A stretch of 46,703 nucleotides of DNA from an uncultured Eubacteriales bacterium (GCA_900546615.1 URDJ01000023.1:1-46703), one strand, 5' to 3'; counted from the first letter of the stretch, positions 1 to 6,040 are shown. The notes: generated by a model not told the origin, from the letters alone. Numbers and translations: made by a program.

Positions 1-16
1 AAGAATAAAGCAAACG

Positions 17-63
17 GCGAGGTTTGGAAACCCTTTCGGGCTCCAAACCTCGCTTGTTTTTTA
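17..63 (+). terminator. Rho-independent terminator
   Basis: A 12-bp stem (17-28 with 42-53) with an inner CCC/GGG pairing is followed by a T-rich tail at 54-62. It would end a rightward transcript entering from left of the window. Confidence 0.75.
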
Positions 64-92
64 TGGGCTTGTTTTGCAACGGACCCTTTTTC

Positions 93-137
93 TGGTGGAG
101 ATAAGCGGGATCGAACCGCTGACCTCTTGAATGCCAT
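93..137 (-). other. tRNA-Ala(GGC) 3' fragment, probable attachment-site scar
   Basis: Read on the minus strand, these 45 nt match the 3' half of a Firmicutes tRNA-Ala(GGC): the second half of the anticodon loop and stem, the T arm, the acceptor 3' strand and an encoded CCA (TGG at 93-95 on plus). Homology stops abruptly at 137, where the rest of the anticodon stem and the D arm should follow. A tRNA 3' half without its 5' half is the usual trace of an element that integrated into the tRNA and displaced its original end. By that geometry, chromosome lies to the left and element DNA to the right. No full tRNA-Ala is seen in this window, so the partner end is lost or outside it. Confidence 0.75.
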
Positions 138-253
138 AGTCACGTTTTGAGAATTTCCGAACATAAAATCATACATAATAGACGTATTTGTAAAATACAA
201 TAGAATTTCTGCACATTTTGTGATAATAGATATACCAGAATCAAACCTGGTTC

Positions 254-264
254 TGGTACGCCCG
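254..264. repeat. Candidate left attachment core (11 bp)
   Basis: TGGTACGCCCG is identical to the 3' terminal 11 nt of the tRNA-Arg at 6041-6051, in the same orientation. It sits inside an inverted repeat TACCAGAA/TTCTGGTA (233-240, 251-258), as recombinase core sites often do. Flanking bases do not match, so the core is only 11 bp. Confidence 0.5.
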
Positions 265-283
265 GCCCTGCTTGCGGGCCGGG
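261..283 (+). promoter_or_regulatory. Hairpin just upstream of the DUF6061-like gene's RBS
   Basis: CCCGGCCC (261-268) and GGGCCGGG (276-283) form a perfect 8-bp stem with a 7-nt loop. It has no T-run, so it is not a classic terminator. It ends 2 nt before the AAAGGAGG ribosome binding site and overlaps the candidate attachment core. Confidence 0.5.
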
Positions 284-298
284 AGAAAGGAGGAACAG

Positions 299-553
299 GT
301 GAAAAAACTGATATCGTGCAGATTCAACATCGACACAGCCTGCGTCGAGCTGCGCTATGCCGACGGCGAGGTCCTCAGCATCTACACCCCCGGCATCGAG
401 GACAGCTTCGACACCACCATCGCCATGAGAGCCGAAATGGACTGGCTCATCTACAACGATCCGCTGTCCTATGCGAAAATGGTACTGGACGGTTCTCTGG
501 AAAGCTATCTGCGTAGAGTGTCCGGCAAGCATAGCTTGGAGTTGGACGAGTGA
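299..553 (+). CDS. DUF6061-like small protein of mobile elements
   Basis: An 84-residue protein resembling the small DUF6061 proteins found at the edges of clostridial ICEs and prophages. It shows the family pattern of an N-terminal KLISC.FN segment, a 'VELRYADG' strand and a 'LIYNDPLSYA' helix. Its function is unknown. The GTG at 299 is chosen because AAAGGAGG lies 5 nt upstream; the in-frame ATG at 272 would lie inside the hairpin at 261-283 and adds residues unlike the family. It is the first gene inside the proposed left boundary and is transcribed alone. I recognise the family but not a role. Confidence 0.75.
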   Translation: MKKLISCRFNIDTACVELRYADGEVLSIYTPGIEDSFDTTIAMRAEMDWLIYNDPLSYAKMVLDGSLESYLRRVSGKHSLELDE

Positions 554-638
554 CCGAACGAAGGCCTATCCAAATCAAAGATGAGGGCCGCTGTATAACG
601 CAGTTGCATGGGAGATAAGCTTCCGGCCCGCTTTGCTT

Positions 639-848
639 TCAGCTCCACGCTATATTCAGTTTCTTCTTATTCTGCGCGCAGTCAGCAAGATACAGATTGA
701 TAAGAGTCTGATACGGGATACCCGAACTGTTCGACTGTTCCTTGAAATAGTCGATAGTGTCGCTGTCGATATTTATCGTTATCTGCTTTTTAAGCTTCTT
801 GGTGTACGGATTCTTAACCGCGTTGGTGAAGTCGTATTCATCCATCAT
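639..848 (-). CDS. brnA: BrnA-type antitoxin
   Basis: A 69-residue antitoxin of the BrnT/BrnA type II toxin-antitoxin family. After an N-terminal toxin-binding stretch, the segment KKQITINIDSDTIDYFKEQS and the following 'GIPYQTLINLYLADCA' form a ribbon-helix-helix DNA-binding fold. In this family BrnA neutralises BrnT and represses the operon. The ATG at 848 is chosen because GGGAG lies 8 nt upstream at the end of brnT. ATG 863 would also be in frame, overlapping brnT, but is less well placed. The genes are 5 bp apart with toxin first, the usual brnTA order. Confidence 0.85.
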   Translation of the reverse strand: MMDEYDFTNAVKNPYTKKLKKQITINIDSDTIDYFKEQSNSSGIPYQTLINLYLADCAQNKKKLNIAWS

Positions 849-853
849 GTTAA

Positions 854-1144
854 TCACTCCCATCCTTGATACTGCACGGACTCGTTTCGGGTCGCCTTTC
901 GAGCTGATATAATGCGTATAACCGTTTCTGACTCCCTGTAGCAATGACAGACTACAAGCAGATTCGCCTGGCGGCTCATACCGAGAATGATAAACCGCTC
1001 TTCATCCTGTGAGTGCTCGGGATCCGGTATCACCAGCGCCTCAGCATCGTAGAAAACCGTCTGAGCTTCCTCAAAGGATATTTTGTGCTTGCGCTTATTG
1101 ATAGTATTCTTATTTTCGTCCCATTCAAACCTTATCGTTTCCAT
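854..1144 (-). CDS. brnT: BrnT-type ribonuclease toxin
   Basis: A 96-residue toxin of the BrnT family, small RelE-fold ribonucleases that inhibit translation. The family signature is clear: 'FEWDENKN..NKRKH.ISFEEA' near the N-terminus, then 'D..ERFIILGMS..' and the C-terminal 'IRIISARKATRNE', which carries the basic catalytic-site residues. It is followed 5 bp later by its antitoxin. The ATG has no Shine-Dalgarno sequence. A consensus promoter places the likely transcription start at or next to this codon (see the promoter at 1151-1179). It is probably an addiction or defence module of the element. Confidence 0.9.
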   Translation of the reverse strand: METIRFEWDENKNTINKRKHKISFEEAQTVFYDAEALVIPDPEHSQDEERFIILGMSRQANLLVVCHCYRESETVIRIISARKATRNESVQYQGWE

Positions 1145-1150
1145 AGTTAT

Positions 1151-1179
1151 ATTATAATTATATTCTAATTATCTGTCAA
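1151..1179 (-). promoter_or_regulatory. brnTA promoter, predicted leaderless start
   Basis: TTGACA (1174-1179) and TATAAT (1151-1156) on the minus strand are separated by exactly 17 bp, a perfect sigma-A consensus. Only 6 nt separate the -10 box from the brnT ATG, so the start of transcription should fall on or within about 2 nt of the start codon. The -35 box lies inside the last codons of the upstream regulator gene. Confidence 0.85.
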
Positions 1180-1510
1180 GGTGCAAGTCCCGCGCCCGTT
1201 TGTCCCGGGCGGCCTGCGTCTCTATGGCGCGCTCGATGAACGCCTCCACCGTTTCCCCGGCGCTCTCGGCGGCGCTGCGGGCCTCGGTGAGCGCTTTTGC
1301 CGTGAGCAGTGCGCCGCCCACCTGAACCGCTACACCGCTCACAGCAGCGTCTATGGCCTCGTTCACAAAGGCGTTGACGCTTTGCCCTCGGCTGTCTGCA
1401 AGCGCCTTCAGTTCGGCCTTGCGTCCCTTCGGCACCGTCAACTCTATCCGGTCATAATTGTCCTTGACGTATTTGTGTACGGCGCGCTGCTGCGCCTTCG
1501 ACACCGCCAT
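1169..1510 (-). CDS. Ribbon-helix-helix regulator (Arc/CopG-like)
   Basis: A 113-residue protein beginning MAVSKAQQRAVHKYVKDNYD, a sequence type very common in clostridial ICEs and prophages. An Arc/CopG-like ribbon-helix-helix domain follows (residues about 20-65: 'RIELTVPKGRKAELKALAD.RGQSVNAFVNEAI'). The C-terminal half ('EARSAAESAGETVEAFIERAI') looks like a second, degenerate copy of the same helices. The ATG at 1510 has AAGGAGT upstream. It is divergent from the gene at 1823. Three 14-bp repeats in the shared promoter region overlap the -35 of this gene and the spacer of the opposite promoter, so autoregulation plus control of the rightward operon is the likely role. Confidence 0.75.
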   Translation of the reverse strand: MAVSKAQQRAVHKYVKDNYDRIELTVPKGRKAELKALADSRGQSVNAFVNEAIDAAVSGVAVQVGGALLTAKALTEARSAAESAGETVEAFIERAIETQAARDKRARDLHLDR

Positions 1511-1568
1511 GCACTCCACTCCTTTCGGGAGCGGCAAAAACTTTGCCCTCTCCTCCCATTGTAGCTAT

Positions 1569-1597
1569 ATTATACCTCACAAATCTACTCCCGTAAA
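1569..1597 (-). promoter_or_regulatory. Promoter of the RHH regulator
   Basis: On the minus strand TTTACG (1592-1597) and TATAAT (1569-1574) are 17 bp apart. The -35 box is part of operator-like repeat 1 (1586-1599). Confidence 0.65.
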
Positions 1598-1665
1598 TAG
1601 AAATAATCGACAAATATATTCCCGTAAATATGTCTATTCCGTCTATTGATATATTCACGTAAATA
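1586..1665. repeat. Three operator-like direct repeats in a divergent promoter region
   Basis: Copies of TAYTCMCGTAAATA lie at 1586-1599, 1617-1630 and 1652-1665, spaced 31 and 35 bp, about three helical turns. Copy 1 covers the -35 of the leftward promoter, and copy 3 exactly fills most of the spacer of the rightward promoter. They are plausible binding sites for the adjacent ribbon-helix-helix protein; iterons are the alternative. Confidence 0.7.
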
Positions 1666-1674
1666 TAGTAAAAT
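1646..1674 (+). promoter_or_regulatory. Promoter of the rightward 1823-2304 operon
   Basis: TTGATA (1646-1651), a 17-bp spacer and TAAAAT (1669-1674). Transcription would start near 1682 and give a leader of about 140 nt before the gene at 1823. The leader is GC-rich and has a GGGAGAG/CTCTCCC pairing between its two ends. Confidence 0.6.
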
Positions 1675-1822
1675 ACAATCACAGCAAGGGAGAGACAAGG
1701 CGGACGAAGTAAGCGAGAGCTGAAACAAGAACGCAAGGTCAGACCGGGGCGGGATGCGATAAGACGACCCACCGAGGCGCGCAAGGCCTCCCGGCTCTCT
1801 CCCAAAATGAGGAGGTACACAC

Positions 1823-2092
1823 ATGAGCACAAACGACATCGCCGCGAAGTGTCGCGAGCTGCGGGAGCTGCAAGCCCTCATCGACGAAGCGCAGGCCGAG
1901 GCCGACGCCATCAAGGACGCGCTCAAGGCCGCTATGGGCGACGCAGAGGAGTTGCGGGCCGGGGAGTACAAAGTCACATGGAAAACCGTCAAGGCTGTTA
2001 AACTCGACGTGAGCGCCCTCAAAACGGCCCTGCCGGACGTGGCTGCCAGATTCAGCCGTGAAAGCGTCACGAGACGCTTCTGCGTAGCATGA
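1823..2092 (+). CDS. Small phage/ICE protein resembling the C-terminus of YqaJ-type nucleases
   Basis: An 89-residue protein. Residues 1-45 are a charged coiled coil ('AAKCRELRELQALIDEAQAE'). Residues 47-89 ('GEYKVTWKTVKAV..LDVSALKTALPD' to 'SVTRRFCVA') resemble the C-terminal region of phage YqaJ-family exonuclease proteins, a stretch often seen as a separate small ORF in clostridial elements. The nuclease domain itself is absent. AGGAGG lies 6 nt before the ATG. Its stop overlaps the next start (ATGA), so the two are translationally coupled. The role is unknown; recombination accessory is a guess from the resemblance. Confidence 0.6.
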   Translation: MSTNDIAAKCRELRELQALIDEAQAEADAIKDALKAAMGDAEELRAGEYKVTWKTVKAVKLDVSALKTALPDVAARFSRESVTRRFCVA

Positions 2093-2304
2093 GCGGCGGA
2101 ATATACGCACAGGTCGTTGAGACCTGCCGCCTGCGTGAGTGGTCGCCTGACAGACGCGAATTTCTCCGCGGGATGATGGAAGTGTTCGGAGCCAGACCTG
2201 TAAAAGGAGATGGCGACAACCTTGTCGAGTTTCTGCAAGCCGTCTACAACGCCGGGCGGGTGCATGGCATCCGCGCCGAGCGCTCGAGGCGAGCACATAG
2301 CTAA
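2089..2304 (+). CDS. Hypothetical small protein
   Basis: A 71-residue acidic/basic mixed protein with no motif I recognise beyond a helical C-terminal segment ('LVEFLQAVYNAGRVHGIRAE'). It starts inside the stop of the preceding gene (ATGA) and ends 1 nt before a strong terminator, so it is the last gene of a two-gene operon. The coupling and the terminator placement support it being real. Confidence 0.6.
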   Translation: MSGGIYAQVVETCRLREWSPDRREFLRGMMEVFGARPVKGDGDNLVEFLQAVYNAGRVHGIRAERSRRAHS

Positions 2305-2305
2305 A

Positions 2306-2332
2306 GGGGACGCGCTCGCGTCCCCCTTTTTT
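2306..2332 (+). terminator. Rho-independent terminator
   Basis: GGGGACGC pairs with GCGTCCCC across a 4-nt loop and is followed by six T residues. It ends the 1823-2304 operon. Confidence 0.9.
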
Positions 2333-2592
2333 ATGCAAAAAACTTCGGAATTATCGCGGCTGGCTCGCGGCTTTGCGAGGCGTCGGGGTTCGCTCGGAGT
2401 TTACCTCGCTTCGCTCACGGTTCGCGGCGTGGGAGCTGTCCCCCCTGTTGACCTGAGCGGAACCATGCCGCGCGCCAATGGTGGGGGTGACCTTTTCCAA
2501 CTCCGCCGCTGTTTGCGGGGAAGAGGGGAAAGCCCTGCTTCTGCCCGTGCGAGGCCGCACTTTGAACAGATGGGATGGTAAATCTTAATATA
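2333..2592. other. GC-rich non-coding stretch inside the element
   Basis: About 260 bp with no convincing gene in any frame: the open frames lack ribosome binding sites and recognisable sequence. It contains short hairpins, for example CTCGC/GCGAG near 2365-2380. It lies where a full-length ICE would carry its conjugation module, so a deletion junction or an origin-type site are both possible. Confidence 0.45.
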
Positions 2593-2728
2593 GGCCCATT
2601 GTGTGTGCCACCCTTGACGTCACTGTTCTCTCACTGGTGGCACACAGTATGGGCCACCCTCCAAGCCTGAAGCCGTCGGGTGGCCCATTGTATGGTTCAG
2701 TTTGTGCTGTTAGTGGCACATACTATGG
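2593..2728. repeat. Cluster of four interlocking inverted repeats
   Basis: Copy 1 (2593-2613) and copy 2 (2636-2659) are inverted copies matching at about 17 of 19 positions. Copy 2 and copy 3 share a perfect 11-bp inverted repeat (2649-2659 with 2678-2688). Copy 4 (2712-2728) repeats the GTGGCACA..TATGG core of copy 2 in direct orientation. Copy 4 overlaps the stop codon of the replication-type gene. The array could fold in alternative ways, and resembles an origin or a protein-binding array. Confidence 0.65.
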
Positions 2729-3100
2729 TTGCGGACTCTGCTTCCATGTGAATACGAAGCGGTAAACGTTCGCGGCGTACTGGCTGTATGAGCCGTCCTC
2801 CACGCGCTCGATAAAGCCGCCCTCAATAAGCCGCTTCGTCGCGTCGCGCAGCGAGTTTCTCGGGATGCAGTATGTTTTAGCTGCGAGGGCTTGCGGGAAC
2901 GTGAACTCCCTTCTACCCGAGGCGTGAGCCGCCATGCAAAGATACACGCGCTGAGCAGACAGAGGGAGCGCGGCAAACTTGCTTGAAGCAAAGAAGCTGC
3001 TTGAAACCATCATGAAGCTCTCTCGCTTGCCGTCCATGCTCTCTGTAAGCCATGGGCGGATATTGTCAGAGCCGCCGCCTCGGCGTTTTGGGCCGGACAT
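2723..3100 (-). CDS. Winged-helix DNA-binding protein, replication-initiator-like
   Basis: A 125-residue protein starting MSGPKRRGGGSDNIRPWLTE, a hallmark of small helix-turn-helix proteins encoded in clostridial ICEs and prophages. Residues about 35-110 ('LPLSAQRVYLCMAAHA', 'FTFPQALAAKTYCIPRNSLR', 'LIEGGFIERV') form a winged helix like that of phage replisome organisers. AAGGAGGG lies before the ATG. It is the last gene of a four-gene leftward operon, and a repeat array begins at its 3' end, which would suit an initiator and its origin. Initiator function is inference; a plain transcription regulator is the alternative. Confidence 0.65.
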   Translation of the reverse strand: MSGPKRRGGGSDNIRPWLTESMDGKRESFMMVSSSFFASSKFAALPLSAQRVYLCMAAHASGRREFTFPQALAAKTYCIPRNSLRDATKRLIEGGFIERVEDGSYSQYAANVYRFVFTWKQSPQP

Positions 3101-3112
3101 TGGTCTCCCTCC

Positions 3113-3544
3113 TTACTTCTCCGCCTCGACCGTTTCAAGCTCCATCTGTCCATCACCGGGGATTCTGTTCATAGCCTCTGCAACGCGCAGTATCTCAATG
3201 CCGCGGCGTCGCAGCGAACGTATACAGCGCGCCTTCTCCTCGTCGTTTGAGGGCATATAGAAGCCATTGAGTGTGTCCGAGCATATCGGCACACCGCTCA
3301 GCCGCTCGGCGGATATGCGTGCCTGTATAGTCCGCGTGTCAAGTCCCGTTAGCTGGGACAGTTGTCGGCTCGTGAGTCCGTTCTCCGCGCCGACGGCGAG
3401 CAGCTCGGCTATCGAGCGTTGACCTCCCGGGGCGGCTGTGGTAGACTGAGTTACGGGGTCTACAGCCGCTCTGCAATGCGCTTTATTCCCCTCTGCTCGC
3501 CCGGGTGCTGCAACGCCCGGACGGGCTTTTATTTTTTCTCTCAT
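3113..3544 (-). CDS. Element-associated winged-helix regulator
   Basis: A 143-residue protein. Residues 1-40 are basic and low in complexity. Residues about 43-110 ('SIAELLAVGAENGLTSRQLS', 'TGLDTRTIQARISAERLSG', 'GFYMPSNDEEKARCIRSLRR') match a winged-helix family common in clostridial prophages and ICEs, usually next to Xis-like genes. Its ATG overlaps the upstream stop (ATGA), showing coupling. It probably acts in element regulation or replication; no specific role is established. Confidence 0.65.
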   Translation of the reverse strand: MREKIKARPGVAAPGRAEGNKAHCRAAVDPVTQSTTAAPGGQRSIAELLAVGAENGLTSRQLSQLTGLDTRTIQARISAERLSGVPICSDTLNGFYMPSNDEEKARCIRSLRRRGIEILRVAEAMNRIPGDGQMELETVEAEK

Positions 3545-3717
3545 GCGCCCAGCCCTCCTAACATCTCGAGCAGTCGGTCATAATTGACCAGGCATTTCCG
3601 GCCTGTGTGGATACAGGGCAGCTTGCCCTGCTTCTCTAGCAGCCGGAGCGTGTACTCGCTGAGCGGCCCGAGCCGCGCCGCCTCTCGTATCGATACCATG
3701 CGCGGGGCTTCGTTCAC
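3541..3717 (-). CDS. Excisionase-like HTH protein
   Basis: A 58-residue protein, too short for most ORF lists. It reads 'MVSIREAARLGPLSEYTLRL' followed by 'EKQGKLPCIHTGRKCLVNYD' and a short leucine-rich helix. This is the Xis/MerR-type helix-turn-helix pattern ('SIREAA..G.LSEYTLR...K.G.LP....G.K.LVN...L'). Such proteins direct excision by the neighbouring tyrosine integrase. The GTG at 3717 overlaps the stop of the gene upstream (GTGA), and its own stop overlaps the next start (ATGA). It therefore lies in the middle of a fully coupled operon, facing away from the integrase. Confidence 0.8.
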   Translation of the reverse strand: MNEAPRMVSIREAARLGPLSEYTLRLLEKQGKLPCIHTGRKCLVNYDRLLEMLGGLGA

Positions 3718-3896
3718 TGTGCCACCTCCCCGGAAAGCTCGCGTATCACTGCGAATACCCGTGCCTTTTCCTCGGGCGGCAGCTCACGTCTGAGCTTGCG
3801 CGACAGGCTGCTATCTGCCATGTGCATAGCCTCGGCAATTTGCCAGAGCTTTACTCCTGCTCCTGCCGCCGCTCGTCTGATGTCCTGATTCTGCAT
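3714..3896 (-). CDS. Small HTH protein, first gene of the excision/replication operon
   Basis: A 60-residue protein reading 'MQNQDIRRAAAGAGVKLWQI' then 'DSSLSRKLRRELPPEEKARV'. It is a minimal Cro/XRE-like helix-turn-helix found beside repressors in many clostridial elements. GGAGG precedes the ATG. The gene follows the leftward promoter of the switch region directly and is coupled to the Xis-like gene. A Cro-like counterpart to the divergent repressor is a reasonable guess from position and size. Confidence 0.7.
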   Translation of the reverse strand: MQNQDIRRAAAGAGVKLWQIAEAMHMADSSLSRKLRRELPPEEKARVFAVIRELSGEVAQ

Positions 3897-3919
3897 TTTG
3901 CACCTCCAAAAAATTGTTG

Positions 3920-3975
3920 TTGACGCTTCACTTGTCGTCTGATATAATTATATGCGTTAACAGCAAGAGCGTCAA
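3920..3975. promoter_or_regulatory. Divergent switch: two promoters with overlapping -10 boxes
   Basis: Rightward: TTGACG (3920-3925), 17 bp, TATAAT (3943-3948). Leftward: TTGACG (3970-3975), 17 bp, TATAAT (3947-3952). The two -10 boxes share 2 bp, so polymerase cannot occupy both. TTGACGCT (3920-3927) and AGCGTCAA (3968-3975) form a perfect 8-bp inverted repeat containing both -35 boxes, an obvious operator pair for the adjacent repressor and Cro-like protein. Confidence 0.85.
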
Positions 3976-4042
3976 TGACATAGCAAAACATTTCAACACC
4001 AATGTACACAAGGCGCGCATATAATACAGGGGGTGTTAATAA

Positions 4043-4738
4043 ATGAATCCCAACGAATGGCGCTTCCCACAGTTTACAAAGCGCTTTCGGGAGCTGCGCG
4101 GCAAGCGAGATAACACTGAGTTTGCAAAGTTCCTCGGTATTTCTCGCCAAACCGTGGGATTTTACTACAACGGGGACAGAATTCCGGATGCGATGATGTT
4201 AAAACAGATTGCCGAAAAATGCGGCGTGTCCACGGATTACTTATTGGGCTTGACGGATACGCAGAGCACGAATGCGGACGCTCGGGCGGCCGTGGAGTAT
4301 ACAAAGCTCCCGGAGAGAGCTGTGAATCTCATTCACTCGGATTCTATATTCGGCCGCACTTTCCGTGAACTTATAGGCCTGCTTACCGAGCTGGACAATT
4401 CGGCTTTTCTAGCCGCTGAACTTCTCGCCTTTGTAGATAAGGCAAACACGGCTATCTTCGAGTTTAAGAGGCTAGTGAACGGAGATGCACTAATCGGTGA
4501 AAACGGGCCAGATGAGCTGGATGAAGCAGTCTCGCGCAAGCGCTATGACACCGAGCGGGCTTTTACCTATATGCTGGACGAGTTGCTGAAGCGCGAGAAT
4601 TATCATGAGCTTCTGGACGCGGCGAACAGGGAACTCTCGGACGATTCTGGTGAGTACAACGATGCGTCGGTACGGAACGCCATTCTCGCCAATTTGGAGC
4701 GCGTTCGAAGCGGAGAGGAGGCCCGCGGCAATGGCTAA
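4043..4738 (+). CDS. CI-like XRE-family repressor
   Basis: A 231-residue protein. Residues about 13-70 are an XRE helix-turn-helix ('FRELRGKRDNTEFAKFLGIS', 'RQTVGFYYNGDRIPDAMMLK', 'CGVSTDYLLGLTD'). The C-terminal two thirds are helical and carry no Ser/Lys peptidase motif of LexA/CI type, so induction by self-cleavage is not indicated. The integrase ATG lies inside its last codons (8-bp overlap), so repressor and integrase are co-transcribed. It faces the Xis operon across the switch promoters and presumably keeps the element quiescent. A GGGGGTG ribosome site precedes the start. Confidence 0.8.
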   Translation: MNPNEWRFPQFTKRFRELRGKRDNTEFAKFLGISRQTVGFYYNGDRIPDAMMLKQIAEKCGVSTDYLLGLTDTQSTNADARAAVEYTKLPERAVNLIHSDSIFGRTFRELIGLLTELDNSAFLAAELLAFVDKANTAIFEFKRLVNGDALIGENGPDELDEAVSRKRYDTERAFTYMLDELLKRENYHELLDAANRELSDDSGEYNDASVRNAILANLERVRSGEEARGNG

Positions 4739-5930
4739 CCTCCAACCCCGCCGGGACAAGTCCGGCAAGCTGGTCTCGTACTCTATCCGCGTCTTTCGAG
4801 GCCGGGGAGCGGACGGAAAGCAGCTCAAGCCGTGGACGGCGACCTTCGACGTCGCGCCGACGTGGAGCGAAAAGACCGCGCGAAAAAAGGCCGAGGCTTT
4901 CGCCGCGACCTTTGAAAAGCAGTGTCGGGAGGGCTTGGCTTCTGATACCCGCCAGACCTTCGAGCAGTACGCCGAGTATGTCCTCGTCCTGAAGGAGCAG
5001 CGCGGCGACGCACACAAGACCATAGTCGACTACCGCAACATGACCGAGCGCATATACCCCGAGCTGGGCCACATAAAACTGCGCGACTTGCAGGCGCACC
5101 ACCTGAACGAGTTTTACGGCAAGCTCATGCAGCCGGGGCAGAACAAGCGCACAGGCGGCGGACTGAGTGCAAAAAGCGTGCTGCGCTATCACCGGTTTAT
5201 TTCGATCGTGCTCGCTCAGGCGGTCAAAGAGGGGCTCGTCCCCTTCAACGCCGCCTCCCGCGCCGAGCCCCCGCGGGCGGAGCGGAAAGAGGCAAACTAC
5301 TTGCAGCCAGCCGACATAGATGCAATAAACGCCGCGCTCAGGACCGAGCCGCTCAAATGGCAGGCGCTTGTACACCTGCTAATGATTACAGGTGCAAGGC
5401 GTGGAGAGGTGCTCGGCCTGAAGTGGGAGGATGTGGACTCTGCCCGCTCGCGGGTGTTCATCTGCCGCAGTATCTCATACACCCCCGACAAGGGCGTTTA
5501 TGAGGGCAGGCCGAAAACCAAGTCCAGCGAGCGCTATGTTGCCATACCGCCGGAGACCATCTCCATGCTGAAGGATTACCGTGTCCGGCAGCTTGAGGAG
5601 CGGTTCCGGCTCGGCGAGTATTATCAGGATCGCGGCTATGTGTTCACGCGGGACGACGGCGCGCCGATGCACCCGGACAGCGTGACGACATGGCTTGACC
5701 GCTTCTCCAAGCGCCACGGCCTGCCGCACATAAACCCCCACGCCTTCCGGCACACGATGGCCTCAATGCTCTACTTCGGCGGCATGGACAGCGTGAGCAT
5801 ATCAAAGCGCCTCGGCCACGCGCAGGTCAGCACGACCTCAGACATATACGCGCACGTCATAGCTCAGGCAGACGCCCAGAGCGCCGACATGCTCTCGGAT
5901 ATCTACTTCAAAAAGGCTCAAACCGGTTGA
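4731..5930 (+). CDS. int: Tyrosine recombinase (integrase)
   Basis: A 399-residue integrase of the tyrosine recombinase family that inserts and, with Xis, excises the element. The N-terminal arm-binding domain (about 1-60, 'KSGKLVSYSIRVFRGRG') and SAM-like core-binding domain (about 65-170) precede the catalytic domain. There 'MITGARRGEVLGLKWEDV' holds the first Arg, 'HAFRHTMAS' holds HxxR, and 'LGHAQVSTTSDIYAH' holds the nucleophilic Tyr. The ATG at 4731 is chosen because GAGAGGAGG lies upstream and 'MANLQPRRDKSG' is the family start; the longer frame from 4605 reads through the repressor gene. It lies about 110 bp from the tRNA target. Confidence 0.95.
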   Translation: MANLQPRRDKSGKLVSYSIRVFRGRGADGKQLKPWTATFDVAPTWSEKTARKKAEAFAATFEKQCREGLASDTRQTFEQYAEYVLVLKEQRGDAHKTIVDYRNMTERIYPELGHIKLRDLQAHHLNEFYGKLMQPGQNKRTGGGLSAKSVLRYHRFISIVLAQAVKEGLVPFNAASRAEPPRAERKEANYLQPADIDAINAALRTEPLKWQALVHLLMITGARRGEVLGLKWEDVDSARSRVFICRSISYTPDKGVYEGRPKTKSSERYVAIPPETISMLKDYRVRQLEERFRLGEYYQDRGYVFTRDDGAPMHPDSVTTWLDRFSKRHGLPHINPHAFRHTMASMLYFGGMDSVSISKRLGHAQVSTTSDIYAHVIAQADAQSADMLSDIYFKKAQTG

Positions 5931-5963
5931 ATTTTGGAGGCGAGTTGAACTTTTGTTGAACTT
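5926..5963 (+). repeat. Direct repeats resembling integrase arm sites
   Basis: GTTGAAYTT occurs at 5926-5934, 5944-5952 and 5955-5963, the first overlapping the integrase stop. Two copies are 11 bp apart, one helical turn. Short direct repeats between an integrase gene and its attachment site are usual arm-type binding sites. Confidence 0.5.
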
Positions 5964-6002
5964 CTCGCTCCGCGTGAAAATCCAAATAGCCCAAAAAGTA
6001 AG

Positions 6003-6040
6003 AAAAACCGCCTGTTTCAAACGAAACAAGCGGTTTTTTG
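6003..6040. terminator. Bidirectional terminator between integrase and tRNA-Arg
   Basis: AAAAACCGC..TGTTTC pairs with GAAACA..GCGGTTTTTT, with a 4-nt AAAC loop. A and T tails on both sides allow it to end the integrase transcript and the leftward tRNA transcript. Confidence 0.85.

Noticed and set aside
2210..2581. Open frame between the 2304 terminator and the repeat cluster
   Set aside because: It starts inside the preceding gene in another frame, runs through the terminator and has no recognisable sequence.
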